The position numbers and the translations under genes are program-made. The notes beneath the pieces are model-generated. The model saw nothing but the letters and a program-made list of their open reading frames with translations, was not told where the DNA came from and did no database searches. Shown here one piece after another: positions 8,396-17,800 of a stretch of DNA of 26,982 nt. The stretch spans positions 2,118,625 through 2,145,606 of the forward strand of contig JAHNZQ020000181.1 of the NCBI GenBank assembly GCA_019155205.2, given 5' to 3'. Each line of letters starts with the position of its first letter. Position 1 is the first letter of the stretch. Source of the stretch: Gracilaria vermiculophylla. Its lineage: Eukaryota > Rhodophyta > Florideophyceae > Gracilariales > Gracilariaceae.

Positions 8396-9475
8396 TTACC
8401 TTCCGTGACGCAAACCAATCGTGCAATTCTTGTTGCTGCGCTCTTCGCCGGCAGTCATTTTCAACTCTGCCTCATCTCCGTCGCTTGTCCAGAACTGCTG
8501 TGGAATATATCTTCCCACGAAGTCGGCAATCCGCATCAGGCAAGTCCCCTTCACTCCGCCGCTTTCCACCTGCGTCCGAATTTCGTGCGCCAAAACAGCC
8601 CCGTCAAACGCACACCCCACTACCGTGTGTCGCAATTCATCCTCGATGTCAAGCCCTTCAGTACATTTTTGCACCTCCACATCTTGGATAATGCCTCCTT
8701 TCTTGGCGTAAAAAGTCATCTGTGTATCAGAATCAATCTCTACATTACAATGAAAACGGGGTGTTTGTCCGTACACCCATGCGTGACTGCTCAATTCATC
8801 TCGCTCTTTCCGGAAACCTTCCAGTTGAAATGGATTCACAGTTTCAATATGTTCACCACCCGCGAATCGAGTTGCCACGGCTTTCATCATTTGCGTCGTC
8901 GTCGTGTTGCCGTGCATCGATATGTTCGTCACTTTTGAGCGGACGCTTTTCGCGCCGCTTGCATGCAATCCGTCACGCAATGGAGAGCGAAGCACCCTTG
9001 AAAGTCGAGCAAGATCTGAATTCACCAACAACGTGCCATGGTGATAAGCTCGCTTACCAGTAATGCGATACGCAGCTCCAGAAACCTTCATCTCATCTAC
9101 AAGAATATCTGCCCGTTCATTTACTCTCGCACTGCCGATGTTGAATTCAGATTGGAGCACTTCTGAGATCATTGTCGCAGCCTTGTGAGGACTGTAATCG
9201 TCTCGTGAAGTCATCCAGCAGAAATTTAAGTTTCCTTCGTCATGGACTACCGTGCCACCCCCCGATCGACGTCTCAAGATTGATATTTGTTCTTGCTTTG
9301 CGAATGATACGTCTGCTTCCTTGAATGCGTTTTGCGTGCGTCCCAGAATAACGCACGGTGCATTCACGTAGAAAAGTAATGTCTGCTCGGTTGATGCTTG
9401 CAATAGGCGTTCTTCCGCTGCCAAATTCGAAAACGGATTTCTTGACCTCAGAAACATCACGCGAGTTACATTCAT
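8396..9475 (-). CDS. lplA: Lipoate-protein ligase A / lipoyltransferase
   Basis: This 359-residue protein attaches lipoate to the E2 and H subunits of 2-oxoacid dehydrogenases and the glycine cleavage system. The N-terminus carries 'NPFSNLAAEERLL', then 'VILGRTQNAFKE'. The substrate loop 'RRRSGGGTVVHDEGNLNF' lies at about 68-85. 'DEMKVSGAAYRI', with the conserved lysine near 130, is followed by 'HHGTLLVN'. A C-terminal accessory domain follows, from about 240 onward, so the length is close to bacterial LplA and animal LIPT1. The ATG at 9475 is the first in frame; the frame is open to 9511 only through TTG. No strong transit peptide is visible. The gene is convergent with tRNA-Ser, 107 bp away. 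Mitochondrial location is inferred from the family. Confidence 0.92.
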   Translation of the reverse strand: MNVTRVMFLRSRNPFSNLAAEERLLQASTEQTLLFYVNAPCVILGRTQNAFKEADVSFAKQEQISILRRRSGGGTVVHDEGNLNFCWMTSRDDYSPHKAATMISEVLQSEFNIGSARVNERADILVDEMKVSGAAYRITGKRAYHHGTLLVNSDLARLSRVLRSPLRDGLHASGAKSVRSKVTNISMHGNTTTTQMMKAVATRFAGGEHIETVNPFQLEGFRKERDELSSHAWVYGQTPRFHCNVEIDSDTQMTFYAKKGGIIQDVEVQKCTEGLDIEDELRHTVVGCAFDGAVLAHEIRTQVESGGVKGTCLMRIADFVGRYIPQQFWTSDGDEAELKMTAGEERSNKNCTIGLRHGR

Positions 9476-9858
9476 TCTTAGCTTCGTGGCGTGTAGCGTA
9501 TTGTCCAACAATAACCTTTGACCTCCACGGAACGTCCGGGAGGATAATCACTTTCGCACCCCTGGCGCAGGTGCTGAAAAAAGTTTCAATGAAAAACTTG
9601 TTCCGCTGCAAACCTGCCGTCCTGTTTAACTGAACAGGAATTTCTGCAGAGAAACTTCTTGTAAATCTATTCTTTGGGTGCGGTAGATCAGGAAATCATG
9701 TCTTCAACGTCTTCGGCACCCTGCAGTGTCGTGTCTGTACACTACAATCTCACCCACGGATTAGAGCTGAGACAAAGGTACAATCTGACCGAAATTCAGA
9801 TCACCGTGCACATGTGCAAGCGGTCTCAGCTCCGAGTTTCGCTACATGGTTTCTACAG

Positions 9859-9866
9859 TATATAAA
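9859..9866 (+). promoter_or_regulatory. Candidate TATA box for trpD
   Basis: TATATAAA lies 322 bases before the trpD ATG. If it is used, transcription would begin near 9890 and leave a leader of about 300 bases with four short stems and one upstream ATG. Confidence 0.4.
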
Positions 9867-9969
9867 TCGACAGCTGCCAGAGCTCAAAACAGTGGTAGAA
9901 AACCCGAAATTCGGACAGATTCACCCCATACAAGGGTTCACCGATTCAATCTCAGGACTCTTCAGGTAG

Positions 9970-10107
9970 ATGAAATCATCTAGGTGCATCGGACATTGTC
10001 AGTTACGAGAACAACGAAGAGCCGCTTTCACGTGGATCACCTTCCACCCTGTGAAGGACCCTGAATCGCTATCGGAAGCGCGGTTTAAGGATCGCCAAGA
10101 CCAGTGA
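9970..10107 (+). CDS. Upstream ORF in the trpD leader, 45 codons
   Basis: The only ATG between the TATA box and the trpD start opens a 45-codon frame ending at TGA 10105-10107, in a different frame from trpD. Its ATG lies inside the TAGATG/CATCTA stem. The peptide is basic and resembles no family I know. It may act as a regulatory uORF or be chance. Confidence 0.3.
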   Translation: MKSSRCIGHCQLREQRRAAFTWITFHPVKDPESLSEARFKDRQDQ

Positions 10108-10187
10108 TCTGTGTCAATAAGTGTTCAGCACCGTTTGCCCTGTTTCCGCTTCCATTGTCATAATCAGATTCAACTTGTGACGAGCCC

Positions 10188-11339
10188 ATGGTGAGAACGA
10201 CCCAAGGATATCATACTTCCTTCATTGTAGGCAGCCCCTTGCTGCTCCAATGGCGACGACATCAAGATGTTGTGGTTCATTCGAGAAGTACACGCCGCCC
10301 ATTTCGTAGTATTGCCAGATGTTCCATGAAACCGTATCTAGAGAAGCTAATTTCGCAACAAAATCTCACTTCATCCGAAGCTGCGGGCGCAGTGAGCTAT
10401 ATTCTGAGTGGCGAGGCTTCCGAATCCGAAATCGCTGCCTTTCTTGCTGTGCTTGCTGCAAAAGGCGAAACCTCTGACGAAGTATTTGGCACCGTGCAAG
10501 CAATGAGGAAGGAAATGGTGCCCGTCTCTTCATCGTATCCAGTGTTGGATATCGTCGGTACAGGTGGCGATGGTTTCGATACGGTCAACATTTCTACAGC
10601 AGCATCAATACTGGCGGCGGCGGCGGGATGTCGAGTTGCGAAACACGGAAACCGTTCTGTCAGCTCTAAGAGCGGCAGTGCGGACGTGCTCGAGGCTTTG
10701 GGAATAAACATTCATCTTTCCCCTGAAGGAGTTTCCAAATGTATAGACCAGGTCGGAATTGGTTTCATGTTCGCGCGTCTCCATCACCCAAAAATGCGCT
10801 TCGTTGGTCCCGTTCGCCAGGCTTTGAAGATTCGAACCCTTTTCAACATTATAGGGCCACTACTGAATCCTTGCGGCGCGGAGTACGCCGTAATTGGGGT
10901 CGCCAGGCCTGCCTTACTTGATATCATGGCTGACGTACTCATTTCATCAGGTGTCAAACATGGGGTTGTTGTTCATACAGCAGGACTTGATGAGTATAGT
11001 AACACCGGAGTATCAAGCGTCGTTGAATTTGCCAACGGTGTCAAGGAAAAAAAGACATTCGATCCAGAGGCGGAGCTGGGAATGCCACGAGTGCATGTTT
11101 CTGCCCTAAAGGGAGGTGATGCAAGTGAGAATGCTTCCATTATTCGCAACGTGTTGTCTGGAGAGTTGAAGGGACCTATCTCGGATGCTATTGTCTTAAA
11201 TGCAGCTGTCGGTTGCTACGTCTATGGATTGGATCTAAGTATTCGCGACGCCATGAATCGTATCCTGGAGGTGCTGGTTTCAGGAAAAGCAACTGCTGTG
11301 CTTGAGAAATGGGCTGCAGTTTCACAATCGACGAAATAA
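10188..11339 (+). CDS. trpD: Anthranilate phosphoribosyltransferase, probably plastid-targeted
   Basis: This 383-residue enzyme joins anthranilate to phosphoribosyl pyrophosphate, the second committed step of tryptophan synthesis. The first ~46 residues are rich in Ser, Thr and Arg with almost no acidic residues, like a chloroplast transit peptide. The catalytic part from Met47 is about 337 residues, the usual bacterial length. Motifs are GTGGDG (124-129, PRPP binding), NIST (134-137) and 'KHGNRSVSSKSGSADVLEALG' (152-172). 'GPLLNPCGAE' and 'HTAGLDEYSNTG' follow; the last is GLDELS-type with small changes. The ATG is preceded by the structured leader. The gene is monofunctional, not fused to other trp enzymes. 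It is convergent with the coiled-coil gene, 95 bp apart. Family assignment is secure; plastid location is inferred. Confidence 0.95.
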   Translation: MVRTTQGYHTSFIVGSPLLLQWRRHQDVVVHSRSTRRPFRSIARCSMKPYLEKLISQQNLTSSEAAGAVSYILSGEASESEIAAFLAVLAAKGETSDEVFGTVQAMRKEMVPVSSSYPVLDIVGTGGDGFDTVNISTAASILAAAAGCRVAKHGNRSVSSKSGSADVLEALGINIHLSPEGVSKCIDQVGIGFMFARLHHPKMRFVGPVRQALKIRTLFNIIGPLLNPCGAEYAVIGVARPALLDIMADVLISSGVKHGVVVHTAGLDEYSNTGVSSVVEFANGVKEKKTFDPEAELGMPRVHVSALKGGDASENASIIRNVLSGELKGPISDAIVLNAAVGCYVYGLDLSIRDAMNRILEVLVSGKATAVLEKWAAVSQSTK

Positions 11340-11434
11340 GAGTATTAGGTTATGAAGACAAGTTTCGAAAGTAAGTGCTCTTCTTGTTCATGAATAAGCT
11401 GGTATCCGCGTCGTCTTAGCGAATCAGAACATCA

Positions 11435-12589
11435 TCATTTGTGTGTTATAGATGCGGGCGCACAAAACCTGTCCCTTGTTTGTACGTCAGAGTCTCCATG
11501 TATAGGATATACATATGATACTTTGGGACGCTTTCTTCGCGGTCTTTCGTGATTTGATGGTATAGACCGCGATGAATAGGACTTCGAATTTGAGTGCTTT
11601 GTCTCACACGGTAATAGAGCGCTTTTCATCGCAGGAGTTGCTCTCGTTTTCCGCTTCTGAGGTCCATGCGTCTTCTGTGGTATCGAGTGTTTTCCGGGTG
11701 CAGTGGGACTTTGCAAGCGCCCCGCTAAGCAGTTGCTTCCATTAATCGCGAATTGGTGTGGTTCTTTGGATATTTCCTTTTCTGACGATGATCTAACCAA
11801 TCTTTTCTTCCTTGGTCGGTCACACGAATTGTCATCGTTCTGTGTGACTTCCGAGGGAACGTCTTCGACTGTCGGGCCAACGACCTCTGATCTGGTGGCG
11901 GCGGTGGAATTTTTATTCGCACCTGAATGATCGGTGCTCGGCTTTATTGGGTCCGCGCACGCGCCCGGCTTGTCCTCGGACGTTATGCTTCTCTCAGTGA
12001 GGATCTTGTCCAATCTTTTTTGCAGTTCGGACGCCTGTCTTTCAGCGATATCCGCCCTCCGAGATTCTTTTTCAGCCTTCAGGCGATGGTTGAGGACCTG
12101 TTGGGTACACTGAATATTCTCTTGCTGTAAGTTTAGAATTGAACCCCTGGCGGTGGACTTGGCTTTTGCTTCTGAATGCAGGCTCTTTTGTAAAGCCTCC
12201 AGCATATCCTCTGCCGATCGCTCTTTCTCGTCTATAAAGCGAAGCGCTTTATCTCTTTCTTTGGTAACTTGTTCAAGTTTCGCCTGCACGTCTTCTGATC
12301 CGTCCTTGGCTTCTTGAACTTGCTTTTTTAAGGAAGAAACGGTGGCCTTCAATTTGTCAATCGTCACAGACATTTGGCTTTGCTCGCTTAGATGTAGTTT
12401 TTCTTGTTCTCTAGCTTTTTCGCGTAGGATTGTAATCTCGTTTTGAGCTTCGAAGAGTTGGGCGCTGAGGTCATCCCGGTGAAGGGCCGCCAAGTCGAGC
12501 AGTCGTTTCCTTTCCTCCAGCACGGCTGAAATTAACGCTGGTCCTCGTTCGCCCCAGACACGCAGCATTTCCGACAGTTCTGGGTCCAT
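11435..12589 (-). CDS. Coiled-coil protein with basic, nuclear-type tail; function unknown
   Basis: This 384-residue protein does not match a family I recognise. After a short start (MDPELSEMLRVWGERGP), residues ~20-200 are a nearly continuous heptad-rich helix, for example LLDLAALHRDDLSAQLFEAQ and LEQVTKERDKALRFIDEKER, so it is probably a dimeric coiled coil. The remaining half is low-complexity, rich in Ser, Thr, Lys and Arg. It holds two clusters that look like nuclear localisation signals (DRPRKKRLVRS and ERPRRKRPKVS). I start it at the ATG at 12589; the frame is open to 12646, but only to a TTG. Coil plus basic disordered tail suggests a chromatin, kinetochore or nuclear-structure role, which is speculation. 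The gene is divergent from the biotin ligase gene across 662 bp. Confidence 0.6.
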   Translation of the reverse strand: MDPELSEMLRVWGERGPALISAVLEERKRLLDLAALHRDDLSAQLFEAQNEITILREKAREQEKLHLSEQSQMSVTIDKLKATVSSLKKQVQEAKDGSEDVQAKLEQVTKERDKALRFIDEKERSAEDMLEALQKSLHSEAKAKSTARGSILNLQQENIQCTQQVLNHRLKAEKESRRADIAERQASELQKRLDKILTERSITSEDKPGACADPIKPSTDHSGANKNSTAATRSEVVGPTVEDVPSEVTQNDDNSCDRPRKKRLVRSSSEKEISKEPHQFAINGSNCLAGRLQSPTAPGKHSIPQKTHGPQKRKTRATPAMKSALLPCETKHSNSKSYSSRSIPSNHERPRRKRPKVSYVYPIHGDSDVQTRDRFCAPASITHK

Positions 12590-13251
12590 TTCGCGGGAAA
12601 ACGGTACTTGGGGAACGGGTTGCTGCACTTGGCAGTTTCCAGTCAAGTTCCTGAATGTTGCATGTCACCAGGGTACTAAGCAGAAGAAGTGGTGGAGGCT
12701 AAGAGAAACAGCTGTTCTCTCGAGGGACGAGCGGCTCGCCTGGAAAATCTCAAGAGGTCAGACGCGACACGGCAAGAGGATGTGTAAGAAAGAGGCGCAC
12801 GCGCCGTAGTCTCCATGGACAACGCGGTACGTGCACTGTTGTCTCCGCTGTGTTGTGCTCTCTCCGCCCCAGCCCCGGAACCTGCGGTAACACGTCCTGT
12901 AACTCTTAAGACTGACACCTTGTCAGGTGACAAGAATCCGACAAAACCTCGTGAACGACTGTACGTGTCAGTGACGTGTCGGCATGCGAAATCTCACTGG
13001 CGGATGGGACAGGCCATGTTACAGTGCTTAATGACATAAAGTAGAACTGGGCATCGCCAAGGACGGGGAGCGATTCGCCGCGACTAAGTCATACGGACAT
13101 CATGGAAGATGCTGAGGGGGTTTCTATCCGCTTTCCATTGAGAGGCACCTAAGTTTCCATCAGATACAATAATCGAATCGGCTTGACAAAGACATGTCCA
13201 CCGTTTTGAACACGCGACAATTTTAAGGTTCTGACCAGGATTGGTAGCAAA
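12590..13251. promoter_or_regulatory. Divergent promoter region with TGAC-type motifs
   Basis: No gene is visible. The stretch contains an inverted repeat CTTGTCA-GG-TGACAAG at 12919-12934 and, about 40 bases on, TGACGTG at 12972-12978 (an ACGT-core, bZIP-like site). Both are candidate sites for control of the coiled-coil and biotin ligase genes. Confidence 0.35.
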
Positions 13252-14232
13252 ATGGATGTCGTGGAGGAGCTCAGAATCCATTGCTCCACAAGTCAGGCAC
13301 ACGAGTATTTGATGCAAGGACATGCCACCGATCTACTTCGTCTCACACAGAATCATCGCGTGAAGCTCTTCTCACCTACGGAAACGCTGGAGTGTCATGT
13401 AGCCCCATCCAGAGTTCAGCAGCAAGCCCAACCAAAACAACTCGACATGGCTGTTATATTGAGCAATTTGAGAACGCACTGGTGCGGTCATGTTTTGGTC
13501 TTTCTTCCCCAAACTGCGACTACCCAGAATGTTCTCCTGCGCTTAATGCCGTGGTGTGACGCCGGTTATGTTGCGGTCACCGGTTTACAGACAAATGGAC
13601 GGGGGCGCCGGGGAGCAGTGTGGGAGTCCCCGATCGGCAGTGTCGCAATTTCGGTCAAAGTCACCGTTCCGAGCACCAATTTCAATGCTCTCACATTTCT
13701 GCAATACATTGCCGCTTTGGCTGTCGTAGACTCTGCGCAGCGGAAATGGAATGTCTCGTTGCGTATCAAATGGCCAAATGACATATATAAAGATGGTGAA
13801 AAAGTGGGTGGTGTCCTATGTGAAGGCGCGCTCCGTAACAACCAGTTTGAAGTTGTCGTTGGCGTCGGCGTTAATGTCACAAATCAATACCCGACATCAT
13901 GTTTGCTCCATTGCAAGACAAAGCATGGTAGAGAAATTTTCGTTGCTCACTTTCTTGCAGCTTTTGAGCGATTATACAACACATATGTGGAGCATGGATT
14001 TGAAGGTGAGCTAAAGAAGAAGTACCTTGAAGCATGGATGCACAATGGACAGCGCTTGAGAATTGGAGCATCGAATGGAACTCGAGCCGTTGTATGCGGA
14101 TTGGCTCCCAACGGTTGGGTTCGCGTTTTGAGAGAAGACACCAACGCAATTGAGGACCTACCACCAGATTGTACAAGTCTGGATATCAAGAAGGCCATCC
14201 TCAAAGAAAAAGAGGTCGGTCCAAGACTGTAA
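13252..14232 (+). CDS. birA: Biotin--protein ligase (holocarboxylase synthetase)
   Basis: This 326-residue enzyme activates biotin with ATP and attaches it to carboxylases such as acetyl-CoA carboxylase. The nucleotide and biotin loop 'TNGRGRRGAVWESPIGS' lies at 114-130, with GRGRRG at 116-121. 'RIKWPNDIYKDGEKVGGVLCE' (171-191) carries the KWPND motif and the active lysine near 184. 'VVVGVGVNVTNQYP' follows. A small C-terminal beta domain runs from about 275 (RLRIGASNGTRAVVCGLAPNGW). The first ~85 residues are not a DNA-binding helix-turn-helix, so it is not a BirA repressor. They may be a eukaryotic N-terminal extension. No transit peptide is clear. The gene is convergent with the ABC transporter gene, 591 bp apart. 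Confidence 0.92.
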   Translation: MDVVEELRIHCSTSQAHEYLMQGHATDLLRLTQNHRVKLFSPTETLECHVAPSRVQQQAQPKQLDMAVILSNLRTHWCGHVLVFLPQTATTQNVLLRLMPWCDAGYVAVTGLQTNGRGRRGAVWESPIGSVAISVKVTVPSTNFNALTFLQYIAALAVVDSAQRKWNVSLRIKWPNDIYKDGEKVGGVLCEGALRNNQFEVVVGVGVNVTNQYPTSCLLHCKTKHGREIFVAHFLAAFERLYNTYVEHGFEGELKKKYLEAWMHNGQRLRIGASNGTRAVVCGLAPNGWVRVLREDTNAIEDLPPDCTSLDIKKAILKEKEVGPRL

Positions 14233-14823
14233 AATCAATTCCCGACTACATCTATCGATACGCATCGTTTTGAATAAAACCGCTGTGTGAACGTCATGCG
14301 AATGGGAACAAGACTGCAGATCATCTCGTTTGTTTATGTACTGAAGTACACCAAGAGGAAATACACCGCAACGGCCAGTATCGAGGCGCATTCTTCGCGG
14401 CCGCAATCGAAAAAGTGTTCCGTTAAAGAGGCACTGATTTTTTTTTTAGGTGAGAATATTTTCGTCGAAAAGAACCTGGCAGTATTTCCTCCGCAGTCGG
14501 AAGGAGAAGAGAAAGGCCCGTGAAGAAATGTTGGAAGACGAAAGCTGGTACCCTAGTGAAGAGAGACGTATGTAGGGAAGTTTACCATTGTGGACCATGA
14601 CTCCATAACAAGTTCTGGAACTCGAAAGGTTGAGACCAGACCATTGTCGCTGGTACTAATGTTGAAGGGTACAGAACTCCACATTCATGGAGTGTGGGTG
14701 GGAGATACCCTACCCGTATCCCTGCAAATAAGCTTGACACAGCTCGTTTAGACAACGAAGGGAACTGTACATTGGACCGTTTATTGTAAAAGAACGGTGC
14801 TATAGATATATTCAATGCTGAAC
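14233..14823. other. Convergent 3' region between biotin ligase and ABC transporter
   Basis: There is no convincing gene. AATAAA at 14273-14278, about 40 bases after the biotin ligase stop, is a candidate polyadenylation signal. A T10 run lies at 14438-14447. The small ORFs lack domains. Confidence 0.45.
14273..14278 (+). terminator. Candidate AATAAA polyadenylation signal of biotin ligase
   Basis: A canonical hexamer lies at the expected distance after the stop codon. The stops of most other genes in the window lack a nearby AATAAA, so this may be chance. Confidence 0.3.
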
Positions 14824-17800
14824 CTATACATCCGTCAGTTGATGTTGAATCAGTTCTGCATAAGCTCCGTTTCGTCTTAGAAGCACATCATGTGTACCGC
14901 TTTCAATTATTCGTCCCTTCCGAATAACGGCAATAACATCAGCGTTTCGAATGGTTGATAATCGATGAGCAACAACTACAGTGGTTCTTTCAGATGCCGC
15001 TCGATCAAGGGCATCTTGTACAACACCTTCGCTGGCACTGTCAAGCGCGCTCGTAGCTTCATCAAGTAATAGAATAGGCGGCTTGCGAATCAAGCTGCGA
15101 GCGATTGCGACTCGCTGCCTTTGGCCTCCACTTATAGCATCTCCACGAGGTCCTACCAGAGTGTCATATCCCTGAGGCAGTTGGGTGATGAACTCGTGAG
15201 CATTGGCAAGTTTGGCGGCTTCAACGACATCCGACATGCTGATTGGCGTTCCATCTTCATGACTAGCACCATATGATATGTTGTCAAATACTGATCTATT
15301 GAACAGTTCGGGTTCTTGAGACACAATACCAATGTGAGACCGCAAGTTTTGCACATTTGATTCAGCTATATCGTGATTGTCAACGGAGATCTTTCCCTCT
15401 CGGATAGCATAGAATCTCTCTAGTAAGGAAATGATTGTGCTCTTTCCATGACCTGATGTACCAACAATTGCGAAAGTCTTGCCCTGGATGATGTCAAGAG
15501 ACAGACCGCGAAGAACCGGTACGTCCGGACGTCGAGGATACTCAAAGTACACTTTCTGGGCTTTGATATCACCATTGACAGAGGCCCTCTTCTCTCCGTC
15601 AGTGGATGTCGGATCGATCATGCTCGTTCGGTCAATCAAGCGATAGATTTGAGTAGCTCCGATCTTTGCTGCTGCGACATCCGGTGCAAAAATGGATATG
15701 TTCCCCAGAGTAATTGCGGCAAAAAGAATGGCCATTGATGACAACAGCATTTCTCTGAATGAGCAGTATTCTTTCTCCACAAAGTCTCCGCCTGCCTTGA
15801 ACGTCGCATACCAAATCAAATATTGGCAGAACTCGGAGAACCCAAAGGCGATACCAGTTAAAAGAGCCTTCCGTCTTTTTGCATTGACCGTATCATTGAT
15901 GCCATTGTGATACCTAGCAACGAAGTAGTCTTCAATACCAAGGCTACGTACTGTACCGACGTTATCTACTGCCTCAGCAGCTAAAGTGTTAGCTTTTGCG
16001 AAATCTTTCTTGGCTCCAGAATCAATCCCAGCTGAAGCTTGCATCTCAAAATATCCGCCGAGTGCAATGCCAGGGATGATAGCCAGGACGACCAGCGTAA
16101 GACGCCAACAGTTTATAAATGCGATTATGAGACCCGCTAGCATTGCCCCAATGAGATTGACCCCCACACCATAGAGATCACCAGTAAGACCCTTGACAGC
16201 ACCAGCATCTGCAGAAAGACGGCTAGTCAATGAACCAAGAGAGTTCTCTTCCATGTCGAAATATCCAATCTCCTGACGAAGCAGGGATCTAAATGCGAGC
16301 CTTCGCAATTTCTTCGTTAGCTTCTCGCCTGAGACACCAAGGGATGCATGTTGCATGATATTTCCAACAAACGCCATTGCTCCTAAAACGACAAAGGATA
16401 TAGCCCAGAATCTCACATCACCACTTTCATTAGTTCTAACCATAATATCAATGAGCTCAACTAAGGAAATAGAAGCGAGAGGCCATATGATTCCGCCCAA
16501 GACCGCACCCGCTGTTCCAACGAATATTAACAGCCACTCAGAAGAGTTCATTCTCAACGTTCGCATGAAGAGCCCCTTATCCAGATCGGGACCTTTCCCT
16601 TCTTGTTCTTCTACAGCATCGATTGCATGTGTGGTAGAATCTCCCTTAGTCTGGCTGACACTCAATGCCAAGCCACTAGTGGCCGCTAGAGGTCGCCCTT
16701 CATCGTCACCATCATCAGCATATGCCTTCTTTTCCTCTTCCATCTTGTCTTTCTCTATTCTTTGTAACTCAATTAAACCTCTGTAAAACCCTTGCTCATT
16801 TCGGACGAGTGCGTCATGCGGACCCCGTTCAATAACATATCCATTCTGGACGCACGATATGTTGTCAGCATTCCTGATAGTACTCAAGCGATGCGCAATC
16901 GTGATAGTAGTTCTTCCCGCGGCAGCTTTGTCTAGAGCATCTTGCACAATTCTTTCGCTAGCTGTATCCAGACTCGCTGTAGACTCATCGAGGAGCAAGA
17001 TCTTAGGATCACGAACCAACGCTCTGGCGATGCATACGCGTTGCTTTTGACCTCCACTGAGCATTGCTCCTCTTTCTCCCAACATCGTGTTGTATCCCTC
17101 GGGAAGCTTGCTGATGAATGAGTGAGCATTGGCCATCTTCGCAGCGTTGATAATCTGCTCGTCAGAAACCTTTCTCCGCCTCGAAACGAATCGACCCTGC
17201 TCATCCTTCGTAAATTCCAGACCAGCTCCAAGAGCAATGTTTTCTTTGATTGATAGCATAAAAAGTGAAGGCATCTGAGACACGACCCCGATCTGGGATC
17301 GAAGCCACTTGACATTAAGTTCACGAAGATCGACACCATCCAAGGTGATGCGACCGCTGAGTGGATCATAAAAGCGCTGGATGAGTCGGGCGACAGTGGA
17401 CTTTCCAGATCCTGACTTACCGCAAAACGCCTCTGAGGTTCCTACCGGAATGTCCAAGTTAAAGTCACTTAAAACAAACTGCGACTGGCCTTCCTCCACG
17501 ATGCGCTTGCGATAGTTGAAGTTAACATTTTCGAATCGTATATGACCTTCAACAGGAGTATGAGGCACGACGCCATCCTCACTTGTGGGATCAATCGGAC
17601 TCTGACGATCAGTAATCTCAAATACACGCGGGGCCGCCGCGCGCGCCACGCCAAATGATTTGAAAGCAGGGCCCGCCGTACCGAGAGAGCTGGCGCCCAA
17701 AGTGATGGAAAAGAAGACGAGCAACACATCACCAGCTGACATCTCTTTGTTGCGAACGAGTACAGAGCCGTACCAAAATGCAAGTCCATATGTCGACAGG

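Larger units (their letters stand above)
9476..10187. promoter_or_regulatory. Structured intergenic block between lplA and trpD
   Basis: These 712 bases contain an unusual density of inverted repeats. GAGCTGAGAC (9764-9773) pairs with GTCTCAGCTC (9823-9832) and encloses ATCTGA-N7-TCAGAT (9783-9801) and the palindrome TGCACATGTGCA (9807-9818), which together form a three-way-junction-like fold. Downstream lie CCGAA-A-TTCGG (9904-9914), ACCC-N7-GGGT (9923-9937), TAGATG-N4-CATCTA (9967-9982) and CCTTC-N8-GAAGG (10040-10057). A TATATAAA box lies at 9859-9866. The region should hold both promoters and the trpD leader. Confidence 0.5.

Noticed and set aside
9888..9900. Resemblance of CAGTGGTAG to the start of U4 snRNA
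   Set aside because: Only about nine bases match; the U4 stems and Sm site are absent.
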